64,000 bases of DNA from an uncultured bacterium. Its GTDB lineage: Bacteria > Cyanobacteriota > Vampirovibrionia > Gastranaerophilales > Gastranaerophilaceae. Every line of letters begins with the position of its first letter. Positions within the stretch are counted from its first letter, which is position 1. Of the stretch, positions 9,775-18,337 are shown piece after piece. The DNA is taken from positions 124,001 to 188,000 of the forward strand of contig CABRZP010000001.1 in assembly GCA_902475545.1 (NCBI GenBank). The letters are read 5' to 3'. The notes below the pieces were generated by a model, which searched no databases, was not told the origin of the DNA, and saw only the letters and a program-made list of their open reading frames with translations. The translations under genes were made by a program, and so were the position numbers.

Positions 9775-10119
9775 TTAGATATTGATATCAATATTTTGAC
9801 CAAGTTTATTTACAAATTTATCAACTTCTGCGGCTTGTGATTGCTGTGGAAGTTGTTTTATTTCTTCAATAATTTTTTCTAATTCAGGATTTTTTGAAAT
9901 AATATTATTGGCAATATTTATTGCTCTTTTATAATATCCGATATTTCCGGGAAATTTACTTGTAATGCTTAAACTCAGAGCTTTACCCTCATCGTAATCA
10001 TGTATTTTTAATGCTGATTTTAGTAAAGGTTTGGTTGGTATAAACTGTCCGAAATTTATATTTGTATTATTTTTTATATTTATATCTGTTTCTAAATCTC
10101 TAAATATAAAATTTTGTTG
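9775..10119 (-). pseudogene. F-G-leader protein remnant without a start codon
   Basis: An open frame of 114 codons runs from just after an in-frame TAA (10120-10122) to a stop at 9775. It has no ATG, GTG or TTG before the conserved part. The translation has an Asn/Ile-rich leader, then I-N-F-G-Q-F-I-P-T-K-P (about residues 21-31). That is the same F-G motif with following prolines seen in the intact leader proteins, and a helical Lys/Glu-rich body follows. The most economical reading is a gene that lost its first codons, or a start on a rare codon (ATT/ATA). It fills most of the otherwise empty 9771-10221 interval. Confidence 0.5.
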
Positions 10120-10173
10120 TTATAAGGATATGATTTTACATATTGTAATAATAATGAATAACTAAAAAAAACA

Positions 10174-10182
10174 TGTTATACT
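10174..10182 (+). promoter_or_regulatory. Extended -10 promoter of the response-regulator operon
   Basis: TG-T-TATACT about 40 bases before the ATG at 10222; no convincing -35. A purine-rich AGGGGA ribosome site follows at about 10211-10216. Confidence 0.45.
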
Positions 10183-10221
10183 GTCATTACATTCATTATT
10201 AGTAAAGGATTAGGGGACAAT

Positions 10222-10593
10222 ATGAAGAAGATTCTTATTGTAGATGATGAGCAAGATATTGTTGAAAGCTTAAAATTTGTTTTAGAAAATTACAATTATA
10301 CATGCTATTGTGCTTATAATGGCGAAGATGGTTTAAAATTAGCAAGAGAAATTATTCCGGATTTAATTATTCTGGATGTAATGATGCCTAGAATAAACGG
10401 GTTTAAAATAAGCAGATTATTGAAATTTGATAATAAATATAAAAATATTCCAATTTTGATGATAACTGCACGCTCTCAAGAAGAGGATAAATTAATCGGT
10501 GAAGAAACCGGTGCTGATGAGTATATTACAAAACCTTTTGACCTTGATGATGTGGTGAAAACGGTTCAAAAGTATTTGGAACAAGAAGTATAA
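10222..10593 (+). CDS. CheY-like single-domain response regulator
   Basis: A 123-residue stand-alone receiver domain. The acidic pocket (Asp8, Asp9), the phospho-acceptor Asp52 in L-I-I-L-D-V-M-M-P, the switch Thr82 (I-T-A) and the conserved Lys104 (T-K-P-F) are all present, so it should be phosphorylatable. There is no output domain. The next gene, a PilB/GspE-like ATPase homologue, begins two bases after its stop codon. The pair probably acts together, perhaps in control of a type IV pilus-like or secretion machine. No histidine kinase is nearby. Confidence 0.9.
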   Translation: MKKILIVDDEQDIVESLKFVLENYNYTCYCAYNGEDGLKLAREIIPDLIILDVMMPRINGFKISRLLKFDNKYKNIPILMITARSQEEDKLIGEETGADEYITKPFDLDDVVKTVQKYLEQEV

Positions 10594-10595
10594 AG

Positions 10596-11978
10596 ATGAA
10601 TATTATCACTAACAAAACGCTGGAAACCTTAAAATACGATTTGGTTAGAGAAGGCTTGGTTCAATATGAAGTTGTTGAGCAGGCTGAAGAAATTGCTGCT
10701 GCACAAAATATTAATATTGGGCAAGCTTTAATTAATTCAGGTTTCTTGTCAGAAGAAAAATTAATTAAGTTTTTAGAGTCGAAGTTGCATACTCCGTTTG
10801 TAAATTTGAATGATTATCAATTGGATACAAAGTGTCTGAAATTCATAAATTATTCAGATGCAAGAAGGTATAAAATTATTCCGTTATTTAAAATTGAAAA
10901 TACTTTAACGGTAGCAATGGCAGATCCAAGAGATCTTTTTGCTATTGATAAAATTATGGAAACCGCAGAATGTGAAATTGAACCGGTTTTAGCTTCAGAA
11001 GAAAGTATTTTAAAGAAAATTGATGAATCCTATAAAATAGATGTTGCAGTTGGAAATATATCTACAGAATACAATTCAGGATATGATTGGCGTGATGAAT
11101 TGCACAAAGAAGATTTGAGTGATAATCATATTCAAAAAATTATTCGTGCGATTTTAAAACAAGCAATTGTTGAAGATATTCATGAAGTTACATTTCAGGG
11201 AGAAGATGAAGGGTTAGGTGTTAATTTTAAAACCCGTGGAGAACTGTTTAATAAAGGTTTTATCCCTACTGTATTAGTCTCTTCTTTTGTGGCAAAATTG
11301 AAAACTCTTTCAGAATTGGATCCTTCAGTTTCAGAAGTTCCTCAACTTGGAAAGTTATGCTTTAAAGTTGATAATATTATTGTTATTGCCAGTGTTTCAA
11401 CTTTCCCAACTATTATGGGTGAACGAATTTTCTTGAAAATATATAAGGCTCCAAAAGATTTAAACCTTATAATAACTGATAAATCAGATCTTACTATAGT
11501 AAAATCTGCACTGGATAATTCAGGTATAATTCTTGTTTGCGGCTCTTCTTTGAGTGGAAAAACACATGTGATCTATTCACTGTTATTAGAGGCTGCTAAA
11601 AAAACAAATAAGAATATTATGACACTTGAAAGTATTTCAAAATATGAGCTTAAAGGTGTAAATCAGTGTGAATTTAATGAAAATGTGGGCTTTAATATGG
11701 ATAAAGCCGCAAGATTTATTGAATTCCAATCTCCTGATGTTATTTATTTGGAAGGTATTAAATCTAAAGAGTCTTTCGATTATTTTTCAAATCTTGTGTA
11801 TAACGACAAGACGATTATTATGGAATTCCTTGCAAATAATATGGAAGATTTAAGAAATAAAATGTCATTTTCGGATTTTGACACATTAAAATCAATAATA
11901 TCTTGTATGATATTTATTCATTCTAAAAACAGTGTTGAAGTCTTTAATAAAGAAACTTTGCAAAAATATCTCGGTTAA
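10596..11978 (+). CDS. Degenerate PilB/GspE-like ATPase with MshEN domain
   Basis: A 460-residue protein. Residues about 15-150 form an MshEN (GspE/PilB N-terminal) domain: L-V-x-E-G-L-V, then I-N-I-G-Q-A-L-I-N-S-G-F-L-S. MshEN modules can bind cyclic di-GMP. The rest follows the type II/IV secretion ATPase fold, with a Walker A-like G-S-S-L-S-G-K-T (316-323) and G-E-R-I-F-L-K near 275. The usual S-D-I-H-I-E-P reads V-E-D-I-H-E-V, Walker B is P-D-V-I-Y-L-E-G, the His box is not recognisable, and the C-terminal zinc region is missing. It is likely a regulatory or c-di-GMP-sensing paralogue rather than a full pilus motor. Confidence 0.75.
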   Translation: MNIITNKTLETLKYDLVREGLVQYEVVEQAEEIAAAQNINIGQALINSGFLSEEKLIKFLESKLHTPFVNLNDYQLDTKCLKFINYSDARRYKIIPLFKIENTLTVAMADPRDLFAIDKIMETAECEIEPVLASEESILKKIDESYKIDVAVGNISTEYNSGYDWRDELHKEDLSDNHIQKIIRAILKQAIVEDIHEVTFQGEDEGLGVNFKTRGELFNKGFIPTVLVSSFVAKLKTLSELDPSVSEVPQLGKLCFKVDNIIVIASVSTFPTIMGERIFLKIYKAPKDLNLIITDKSDLTIVKSALDNSGIILVCGSSLSGKTHVIYSLLLEAAKKTNKNIMTLESISKYELKGVNQCEFNENVGFNMDKAARFIEFQSPDVIYLEGIKSKESFDYFSNLVYNDKTIIMEFLANNMEDLRNKMSFSDFDTLKSIISCMIFIHSKNSVEVFNKETLQKYLG

Positions 11979-11988
11979 TTACTTATCT

Positions 11989-13842
11989 TTAATTTGAGAA
12001 CATTGTAAATGTTTTTTCAATGCTTTTTGAGATTAGGTTTTTAACAGCTTCATATTCGTTTGATAGCATTGATATTTCAGCATCAAGTTTTTTTGACTTC
12101 ATATCAATAGAATCTTCTTTGTATGTTAATTCAGCTTTTTTCTGAGTGAATTCAGCTTCCGCTCTGGCTATCGCATCTTCATCCGATACTTCAACCATAT
12201 AACCGGTTTCATTGTATCTGGTTTGATAATAATAACCATCGTTGTTTAGAGAGCTTAGGCAATATCTGCTATTTTTAAGCATAGATTCAAAGTATTCGCC
12301 ATCTTCAATTGCTGCATCTTCTCTCCAGCCGTGTTCACAAATGTTGTTATAAATCTGGTCAAAGAAATCTGCTAACTTTTGACTGCGTGTTACTTCATTA
12401 TTTGTAGATCTGCCAACATACATATAGCTTGAATCATCAGTTACATAGTTTGTGGTATCAAGACTCTGTCCTACATAATAAGGTGAATCATTTCCTCTTA
12501 AATAATTGTCGTAATAAGTTAAGAATGAAGACATCATATTAGTAAGGCTAATTGCGGTTTGAGTACCGTTTGAGCCGATTCTGTTATTGTTAACTGCACC
12601 ATTATAAGCACTGTTGTCAACCATTGATGAAGTATTCGTACCGCCTGAACCTTTGACTATGCTGCCAAATTCATACATGTGTTTTGTCATATTAAATGCA
12701 AATTCTAAAGCTTTTTGAGCGGATTCATCTACATTTAATCCGGTACCTGTAGGTCTATCATATCCTAAAATGTTTGCAAATGATTCTAATAGCTTCATTG
12801 CAGATTCTGTAAATGCTTTAGTATCATTAGTTCCTTTAATTAATACAACATTGGATGCTAAGATTTCGCCTAGTGTCATATCTTTTATGTCTTCGTTTTT
12901 TATTGTACTGCCTGAAATAATAGAAAATTGAGCGTTTAGGCTGTTACCTGTGTTAAATGGATTTGTAACTGCAGGCATAATATTTTCTTTGTTATTTTTT
13001 TCGTAATCTTTTTTCTCTGTTTTAAGTTTGTTTAATTCATCTCTGATGGCTGGTTTTGAAGCTGCATCAGCTGCTTCTAATGCTGCTTGTTTTTCTCCGA
13101 TTTGTTTATCATAGTTTGTAATAACTCTGTCATATTCACTTTGAGTTATTAATTTTTTAGATGGATTTGCTGCTTGTTGTATCGGTAGGAATAGTTGATC
13201 CCAGTCAACTGTTTGTTGACCGATAGATTCACTCAAAATCATTGCAGATAAGTCCATCATATCTACTGATTCTTTGTCCATTGGAATTGCACCCATACCG
13301 GTTACCGGATTCCAGGCTACAGATGAATCATTTTTTACAATACCGTTATTTTGTGTTTTATCTGTATTTGTGATTTCGGTAAACTTGCCGTTTTTATCAA
13401 ATTGTCGGTCTGTTAAAGTTATTGCGTTCGCAGAATCTTGCGTGATAATTCCTTCAGGTACAAGTGCTGCAATAAATTTATCTCTGGAGTCTTGTGAACC
13501 GATTCCACCGGCTTTAGATATCCCTGCGGCTTTTGCTGCAGATGCGTAAGCTGCATTTAAGACGATTGCACCTGAATTAGTTGTTACCATGTAAGCATTG
13601 TAATTATTCATTGCTGAAGGGGTCATAAGCAGACCATAATTTACTCCATAGTCGTATGTTGCTGCTTCGTTATTCCAAATTAATTTTGTAGCATTCATGG
13701 CATTAGCATAGTCAACAGAAATATCAGATAACTGATTTGTTATCTCAAGTTTTTGTTGAGCAATTTCGGTTGATTTGTATTCACAGCTGGTCTTTCTGGC
13801 TGTTATACCTAAAAATCTAGCTTGTGATGCTGCCAATCCCAT
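11989..13842 (-). CDS. Large helical protein with MGLAASQAR-type N-terminus
   Basis: 617 residues without signal peptide. The N-terminal 55 residues are a conserved-looking amphipathic helix (M-G-L-A-A-S-Q-A-R-F-L-G-I-T-A-R-K, then E-I-A-Q-Q-K-L-E-I-T-N-Q-L). A variable, Gly/Asn/Thr-rich central region follows, with a short coiled coil near 245-285 and a C-terminal coiled coil (about 555-617). Helical termini around a variable centre recall axial or filament proteins such as flagellins and rod proteins, but there is no sequence proof. I believe this N-terminus recurs in Gastranaerophilales (recall only). AAAGGA precedes the ATG. Function unknown. Confidence 0.6.
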   Translation of the reverse strand: MGLAASQARFLGITARKTSCEYKSTEIAQQKLEITNQLSDISVDYANAMNATKLIWNNEAATYDYGVNYGLLMTPSAMNNYNAYMVTTNSGAIVLNAAYASAAKAAGISKAGGIGSQDSRDKFIAALVPEGIITQDSANAITLTDRQFDKNGKFTEITNTDKTQNNGIVKNDSSVAWNPVTGMGAIPMDKESVDMMDLSAMILSESIGQQTVDWDQLFLPIQQAANPSKKLITQSEYDRVITNYDKQIGEKQAALEAADAASKPAIRDELNKLKTEKKDYEKNNKENIMPAVTNPFNTGNSLNAQFSIISGSTIKNEDIKDMTLGEILASNVVLIKGTNDTKAFTESAMKLLESFANILGYDRPTGTGLNVDESAQKALEFAFNMTKHMYEFGSIVKGSGGTNTSSMVDNSAYNGAVNNNRIGSNGTQTAISLTNMMSSFLTYYDNYLRGNDSPYYVGQSLDTTNYVTDDSSYMYVGRSTNNEVTRSQKLADFFDQIYNNICEHGWREDAAIEDGEYFESMLKNSRYCLSSLNNDGYYYQTRYNETGYMVEVSDEDAIARAEAEFTQKKAELTYKEDSIDMKSKKLDAEISMLSNEYEAVKNLISKSIEKTFTMFSN

Positions 13843-13978
13843 TGTTTTCGTAATCCTTTCAGTTATAGTTTTCCTTGCTTACCTCTTTTGTCGGCATTTT
13901 ATTTGCAAACTTTAAGTATTTTATTAGTTTTGTTAAGATATTGTTACAAATATAAATTTAACAATATTTACAAAATTC

Positions 13979-14007
13979 TTGAAATCGTACTATGTTGGTA
14001 ATACTAT
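13979..14007 (+). promoter_or_regulatory. Sigma-70 promoter of glyQ
   Basis: TTGAAA (13979-13984), 17-base spacer, TACTAT (14002-14007). Predicted leader of about 30 bases before the glyQ ATG. Confidence 0.7.
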
Positions 14008-14046
14008 AAAGAAACGAGTGTAGATAGTACAATATTGGAATATGTT

Positions 14047-14922
14047 ATGGCATTAAATTTTCAAGAACTGGTTTTTAATTTACAAAAATTTTGGTCAGAT
14101 TACGGATGTATAATTCAACAACCGTATGATATAGAAAAAGGGGCTTCTACAATGAACCCTGCAACCTTCTTGCGTTCACTTGGTCCTGAGCCTTGGAATA
14201 CTGCAATGATTGAACCTTGCAGAAGACCTACTGATGCAAGATATGGTGAAAATCCTAACAGATTAGGTCATTATTTTCAATTTCAAGTTATCTTGAAGCC
14301 ATCTCCTGACAATGCTCAAGAACTTTATTTGAAAAGTTTGGAAGCAATGGGGATAAATTTAAAAGAACATGATGTTCGTTTTGTTGAAGATAACTGGGAA
14401 TCTCCAACTCTCGGTGCTGCCGGTGTTGGTTGGGAAGTTTGGCTTGATGGTATGGAAATTACTCAATTTACTTATTTTCAACAAGTCGGTGGGGTTGAAG
14501 TTAAACCTGTAGCTTTAGAGCTTACTTATGGTTTGGAACGTATTGCAATGTATCTTCAAAATAAAGAATCTGTATATGATATTCTTTGGAATGATGAGTT
14601 GAAATATGGAGATATTTATCTTCAAAACGAAATTGAACAATCAAAATATAATTTTGAAGTTTCTGATACTGAATCATTATTTAAAATGTTTGATTTGTAC
14701 CAGAAGGAAGTTGATAATTGCATAGAAGCAAAATTAGTATTACCGGCTTATGATTATGTTTTAAAGTGTTCACATACATTTAACCTATTAGATGCTCATG
14801 GTGTAATTAGTAAAGATGAAAGAAACAATTTCATCGGCAGAGTCAGAACAATGGCATCTGCAGTTGCAAGACTTTATGTCGAACAACGTGAAGCTATGGG
14901 CTTCCCTCTTTGTAAGGGGTAA
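14047..14922 (+). CDS. glyQ: Glycine--tRNA ligase alpha subunit
   Basis: 291 residues, the normal length for the alpha chain of the bacterial alpha2-beta2 enzyme that charges tRNA-Gly. The signature regions F-W-x-D-Y-G-C-x-I-x-Q-P-Y-D, G-A-(S/G)-T-M-N-P-A-T-F-L-R and the motif with N-P-N-R-L-G-x-Y-x-Q-F-Q are intact. The ATG at 14047 is chosen over a TTG 12 bases upstream because the family begins right there (A-L-N-F-Q-E-L) and GGAA is suitably placed. The beta-subunit gene glyS does not follow; permeases do. So the two subunits are not co-transcribed here and glyS must lie elsewhere. Confidence 0.95.
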   Translation: MALNFQELVFNLQKFWSDYGCIIQQPYDIEKGASTMNPATFLRSLGPEPWNTAMIEPCRRPTDARYGENPNRLGHYFQFQVILKPSPDNAQELYLKSLEAMGINLKEHDVRFVEDNWESPTLGAAGVGWEVWLDGMEITQFTYFQQVGGVEVKPVALELTYGLERIAMYLQNKESVYDILWNDELKYGDIYLQNEIEQSKYNFEVSDTESLFKMFDLYQKEVDNCIEAKLVLPAYDYVLKCSHTFNLLDAHGVISKDERNNFIGRVRTMASAVARLYVEQREAMGFPLCKG

Positions 14923-15047
14923 ATGGTATTTTTAGGTATAATACTAAAATATACTGGTCACTATAATTAAACATAATGACTGTTAGTCGAGGAATCTCAT
15001 ATTATAAATGTAGGCGGGTTAAGACCCAAAAGTAATAAGGAAATTAA
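14923..15047 (+). other. Leader region of the permease pair with two small hairpins
   Basis: Contains a TATAAT (14962-14967) and, downstream, two short potential hairpins (GAG..CTC near 14989-14998 and GGGT..ACCC near 15017-15027), then AAGGA before the ATG. I cannot match it to a known riboswitch. Confidence 0.3.
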
Positions 15048-16646
15048 ATGGCTGAAAAATTTAACAGAGCGACTTTTAGCAGAAGTTTTTTAAGACACAT
15101 TACAAGAATTAAAGCTCCTGATGAAATGCTTGCAGAAGCAAAAGAACAAGGTTTAGAAAAAACTCTTGGAGTTTGGGATTTAATTATTTTAGGTGTTGGT
15201 GCAATTATCGGTTCAGGTATTTTTGCTGTTGTAGGTATAGCGGCAGCTGGCAGTGCTGACGGTTCAAGTGTCGGTGCCGGTCCTGCATTAGTAGTATCAA
15301 TGGTAATTGCTGCAATTGCGTGTATTTTTTCAGCATTGTGTTATTCAGAATTTGCAACAATGATTCCTGTTGCAGGTGGTGCTTATACTTATACATTTGC
15401 AACATTGGGTGAATTTGCTGCCTGGATGGTTGGCTGGGTATTGATGTTGGAATATGCAATAGGTTTCATTGCTGTTGCATGTGCTTGGTCAAATCATTTT
15501 GTTCAATTTATGGCAGGCTTTGATAAAGTGCTTCCGGCATGGCTTGCACATCCTCCGTTATGGTTATCAAATGATGTATTTACCGTATCAAAATTAGTTG
15601 CAGAAGATCCAAGTATACATGTTCCAACTTTATTTGGTGTTCCTATATGTATTAATTTGCCGGCTATTATTATGGTATTATTAACAACTGCAATTTTGGT
15701 TAAAGGTACTAAAGATTCAACTAAAATGGCAGGTATAATGGTGTTCATAAAACTTGCAGTAATTGCGTTATTTATTATCGCAGGTGCATTCTTTGTAACA
15801 CCTTCTAACTGGACACCTTTTGCTCCTCATGGTGCTGAAGGTATATTTGCAGGTGCATTTTTAATATTCTTTGCATATATTGGTTTTGATGCTCTTGCTA
15901 CCGCTGCTGAAGAGTGTAAAAATCCTCAAAAAGATTTACCTGTAGGTATTATTGGTTCATTATTAATAACTACTATTGTTTATGTGCTTGTAGCATTAGT
16001 TTTAACCGGTATGCAGAAAACAAGCGGACCGGTGCCTTTAGACTTTTTAAAAGCTCCAATGGCATATTGTATGATGATGGCAAAACAAAATTGGGCAGCC
16101 GGTTTAATTTCAATCGGTTCTTTAGCCGGTTTAACATCAGTATTGTTGGTTTTAGAAATGGCTGCTACCAGAATTTTATTTGCAATGAGTCGTGATCATT
16201 TCATTTCAAAAAGATTTCAAAAATTGCACCCAAAATTTCATACTCCGGCATTATTAACCTGGACTGTTGGTATTCTTGCTGTTGTTGGTATTTTGACTTT
16301 AAATCTTGATGTTGCAGCTGAACTTTGTAACTATGGTACATTCACATCTTTTATAATAGTTTGTGTAGCGGTTCTTATATTGAGACATACTGATCCGGAT
16401 CGTCCACGACCGTTTAAAGTTCCGTTTTCACCATTACTACCTTCATTAGGTATTGTATGTTGTGGCGGGTTAATGATTTATAAGTCAGCTCAAGCAGGAA
16501 GTTCTGCATTGTTATTCCCTGTATGGCTTGGAATAGGTGCTGTAATTTACTTATTATACGGATTTATTAAAAATAGAAATAATGAAAATAGAATTCACAA
16601 AGAACTTGTGCATGGAAAAGAAATTGAACAGGAAGTAATTAAATAA
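15048..16646 (+). CDS. APC-family amino acid permease (first of tandem pair)
   Basis: 532 residues, 12-14 predicted membrane helices. The first helix carries the APC signature G-V-G-A-I-I-G-S-G-I-F (near residues 50-60), and the central F-F-A-Y-I-G-F-D-A-L-A-T-A-A-E-E is typical of CAT-type (cationic amino acid transporter, YfnA-like) permeases. It is expected to import amino acids at the inner membrane; the substrate cannot be read from sequence. It is followed two bases later by a close paralogue, so the two are a tandem duplication in one operon. Confidence 0.9.
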   Translation: MAEKFNRATFSRSFLRHITRIKAPDEMLAEAKEQGLEKTLGVWDLIILGVGAIIGSGIFAVVGIAAAGSADGSSVGAGPALVVSMVIAAIACIFSALCYSEFATMIPVAGGAYTYTFATLGEFAAWMVGWVLMLEYAIGFIAVACAWSNHFVQFMAGFDKVLPAWLAHPPLWLSNDVFTVSKLVAEDPSIHVPTLFGVPICINLPAIIMVLLTTAILVKGTKDSTKMAGIMVFIKLAVIALFIIAGAFFVTPSNWTPFAPHGAEGIFAGAFLIFFAYIGFDALATAAEECKNPQKDLPVGIIGSLLITTIVYVLVALVLTGMQKTSGPVPLDFLKAPMAYCMMMAKQNWAAGLISIGSLAGLTSVLLVLEMAATRILFAMSRDHFISKRFQKLHPKFHTPALLTWTVGILAVVGILTLNLDVAAELCNYGTFTSFIIVCVAVLILRHTDPDRPRPFKVPFSPLLPSLGIVCCGGLMIYKSAQAGSSALLFPVWLGIGAVIYLLYGFIKNRNNENRIHKELVHGKEIEQEVIK

Positions 16647-16648
16647 AA

Positions 16649-18202
16649 ATGAATATTGATTTACAACAAATTTGCCGAAATATATTTAAAAGAAGAAGTA
16701 TGGACGATTTGCTTGCAACAAGCAAACGTTCAGAATTGAAAAAAACATTAAATGTATTTGACCTTATTGTAATAGGTATTGGGGCCGTTGTTGGTACAGG
16801 AATTTTTACAATTATCGGGACTGCAATTACCGGAAGTTCTGAGAGTGCCGGTGCTGGTCCGGCTATTGTAATTTCAATGGTTCTGGCTGCTGTAGCGTGT
16901 GTTTTTTCAGCATTATGTTATTCCGAAATTGCAGCAATGATACCTGTTGCGGGTAGTGCTTATACTTATACTTATGCAACTATGGGTGAGTTTATGGCAT
17001 GGATGGTTGGCTGGATTTTAATGTTGGAATATGCCATTGGGAATATTACAGTGGCAAGTGCATGGACAGGATATTTTATCCAGTTTTTAAAAGGTTTCAA
17101 ACATATACTTCCTGATTTTGTTGTAAATTTCCCGTTATGGTTGAGATATGACTATAAAACAATGTCAGCATTGTGTGATGCAAGAGGTTGGGATATTCAT
17201 GATAAAATCCCTTATCTTTTTGGTCATATTCCTGTTTCAATCAATCTTCCTGCGGTTGCTATTGTGTTGGTTTTAACTTTACTTCTTGTTAGAGGGGTAA
17301 AAGAATCTACAAGAGTTGCAACAATAATGGTTGGTGTAAATATGTTTATGATTTTATCATTTATCATTGTTGGTGCATTTTATGTAAAACCTGAACACTG
17401 GACTCCATTTTTCCCTACTGATCCGTCAGGGGTGATAATGGGTGCATTTTTAATATTCTTTGCATATATTGGTTTTGATGCGATTTCAACAACTGCAGAA
17501 GAAACTGAAAATCCTCAAAGAGATTTGCCGATAGCAATTTTAGGTACATTAGTAATTTGTACTATTTTATATGTTTGTGTAGCTCTTGTGTTAACCGGTA
17601 TTGTGCCGATTGAACGAATTGATATTCAAGCTCCTATTGCTCATGCTATGAGTTATATTGGTAAGGATTGGTTTGCAGGATTGATTTCTGTAGGTGCACT
17701 TTGTGCGTTAACTTCTGTTCTTTTAATTTATCAATTAGGAACAACAAGAATTTTATATGCAATAAGCCGTGACCGATTTTTACCAAGATCTTGGAGAGCT
17801 ATTCATAAGAAATTTAAAACTCCGCATGTTATGACTTGGATTTCTGGCTTGGTTGTAATTGTTTGCGGATTGTTTATGGATTTGAATATTTCAGCTGCTC
17901 TTTGCAACTTTGGAACATTTACATCTTTTGTAATTATTTGTCTTGCTGTTCTAATATTAAGAAAAACTGAGCCTAATAGACCTAGACCTTTTAAAGTTCC
18001 GTTGTGTCCGTGGTTCCCGCTTGCAGGAATTGTAATTTGCGGAGTACTGATTATATTTTCATTAAAGACTTTGAAAACATCTTCTGTATACTTTTTATTA
18101 TGGTTATTTGTAGGTGTGTTGATTTATGCACTGTATGGATATCATCAAAAACGTGTAGAAGAACGTGGCAGAATTATTAAAAAACACGTAAAAAATAATT
18201 AA
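16649..18202 (+). CDS. APC-family amino acid permease (second of tandem pair)
   Basis: 517 residues, clearly paralogous over its full length to the upstream permease: the same G-I-G-A-V-V-G-T-G-I-F helix, the same F-F-A-Y-I-G-F-D-A-I-S-T-T-A-E-E segment and the same R-P-R-P-F-K-V-P near the end. It begins two bases after the upstream stop without a strong ribosome site, which suggests translational coupling. Divergence is concentrated in the loop between helices 4 and 5 (about residues 140-190), so substrate range may differ. Confidence 0.9.
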   Translation: MNIDLQQICRNIFKRRSMDDLLATSKRSELKKTLNVFDLIVIGIGAVVGTGIFTIIGTAITGSSESAGAGPAIVISMVLAAVACVFSALCYSEIAAMIPVAGSAYTYTYATMGEFMAWMVGWILMLEYAIGNITVASAWTGYFIQFLKGFKHILPDFVVNFPLWLRYDYKTMSALCDARGWDIHDKIPYLFGHIPVSINLPAVAIVLVLTLLLVRGVKESTRVATIMVGVNMFMILSFIIVGAFYVKPEHWTPFFPTDPSGVIMGAFLIFFAYIGFDAISTTAEETENPQRDLPIAILGTLVICTILYVCVALVLTGIVPIERIDIQAPIAHAMSYIGKDWFAGLISVGALCALTSVLLIYQLGTTRILYAISRDRFLPRSWRAIHKKFKTPHVMTWISGLVVIVCGLFMDLNISAALCNFGTFTSFVIICLAVLILRKTEPNRPRPFKVPLCPWFPLAGIVICGVLIIFSLKTLKTSSVYFLLWLFVGVLIYALYGYHQKRVEERGRIIKKHVKNN

Positions 18203-18207
18203 ACTAT

Positions 18208-18236
18208 TTGCAAAGATATGAAAAATATATTATACT
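18208..18236 (+). promoter_or_regulatory. Sigma-70 promoter of the prepilin-like gene
   Basis: TTGCAA (18208-18213), 17-base spacer, TATACT (18231-18236), followed by AGGAG (18253-18257) and ATG-ATG (18262/18265). A complete expression signal that leads into the interrupted frame. Confidence 0.7.
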
Positions 18237-18294
18237 TTTCGTATCTTACAAGAGGAGATAAATGATGCTAAAATTGAAGAATGACGTGAATTTC

Positions 18295-18304
18295 GGGGGG
18301 GGGG
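18295..18304 (+). repeat. G10 homopolymer tract at the 5' end of the prepilin-like gene
   Basis: Ten consecutive G in an AT-rich genome, 33 bases inside the frame that starts at 18262. That frame stops at 18313-18315. Long poly-G tracts are typical slip-strand contingency sites; a sequencing error is the other explanation. Confidence 0.85.
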
Positions 18305-18337
18305 TAACCCTTTAAGGCTTCTCTCTCTTGCTTTTAA

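Noticed and set aside
14989..15030. Possible riboswitch before the permease pair
   Set aside because: Only two tiny hairpins; no match to the glycine, lysine, guanidine or T-box patterns I know.
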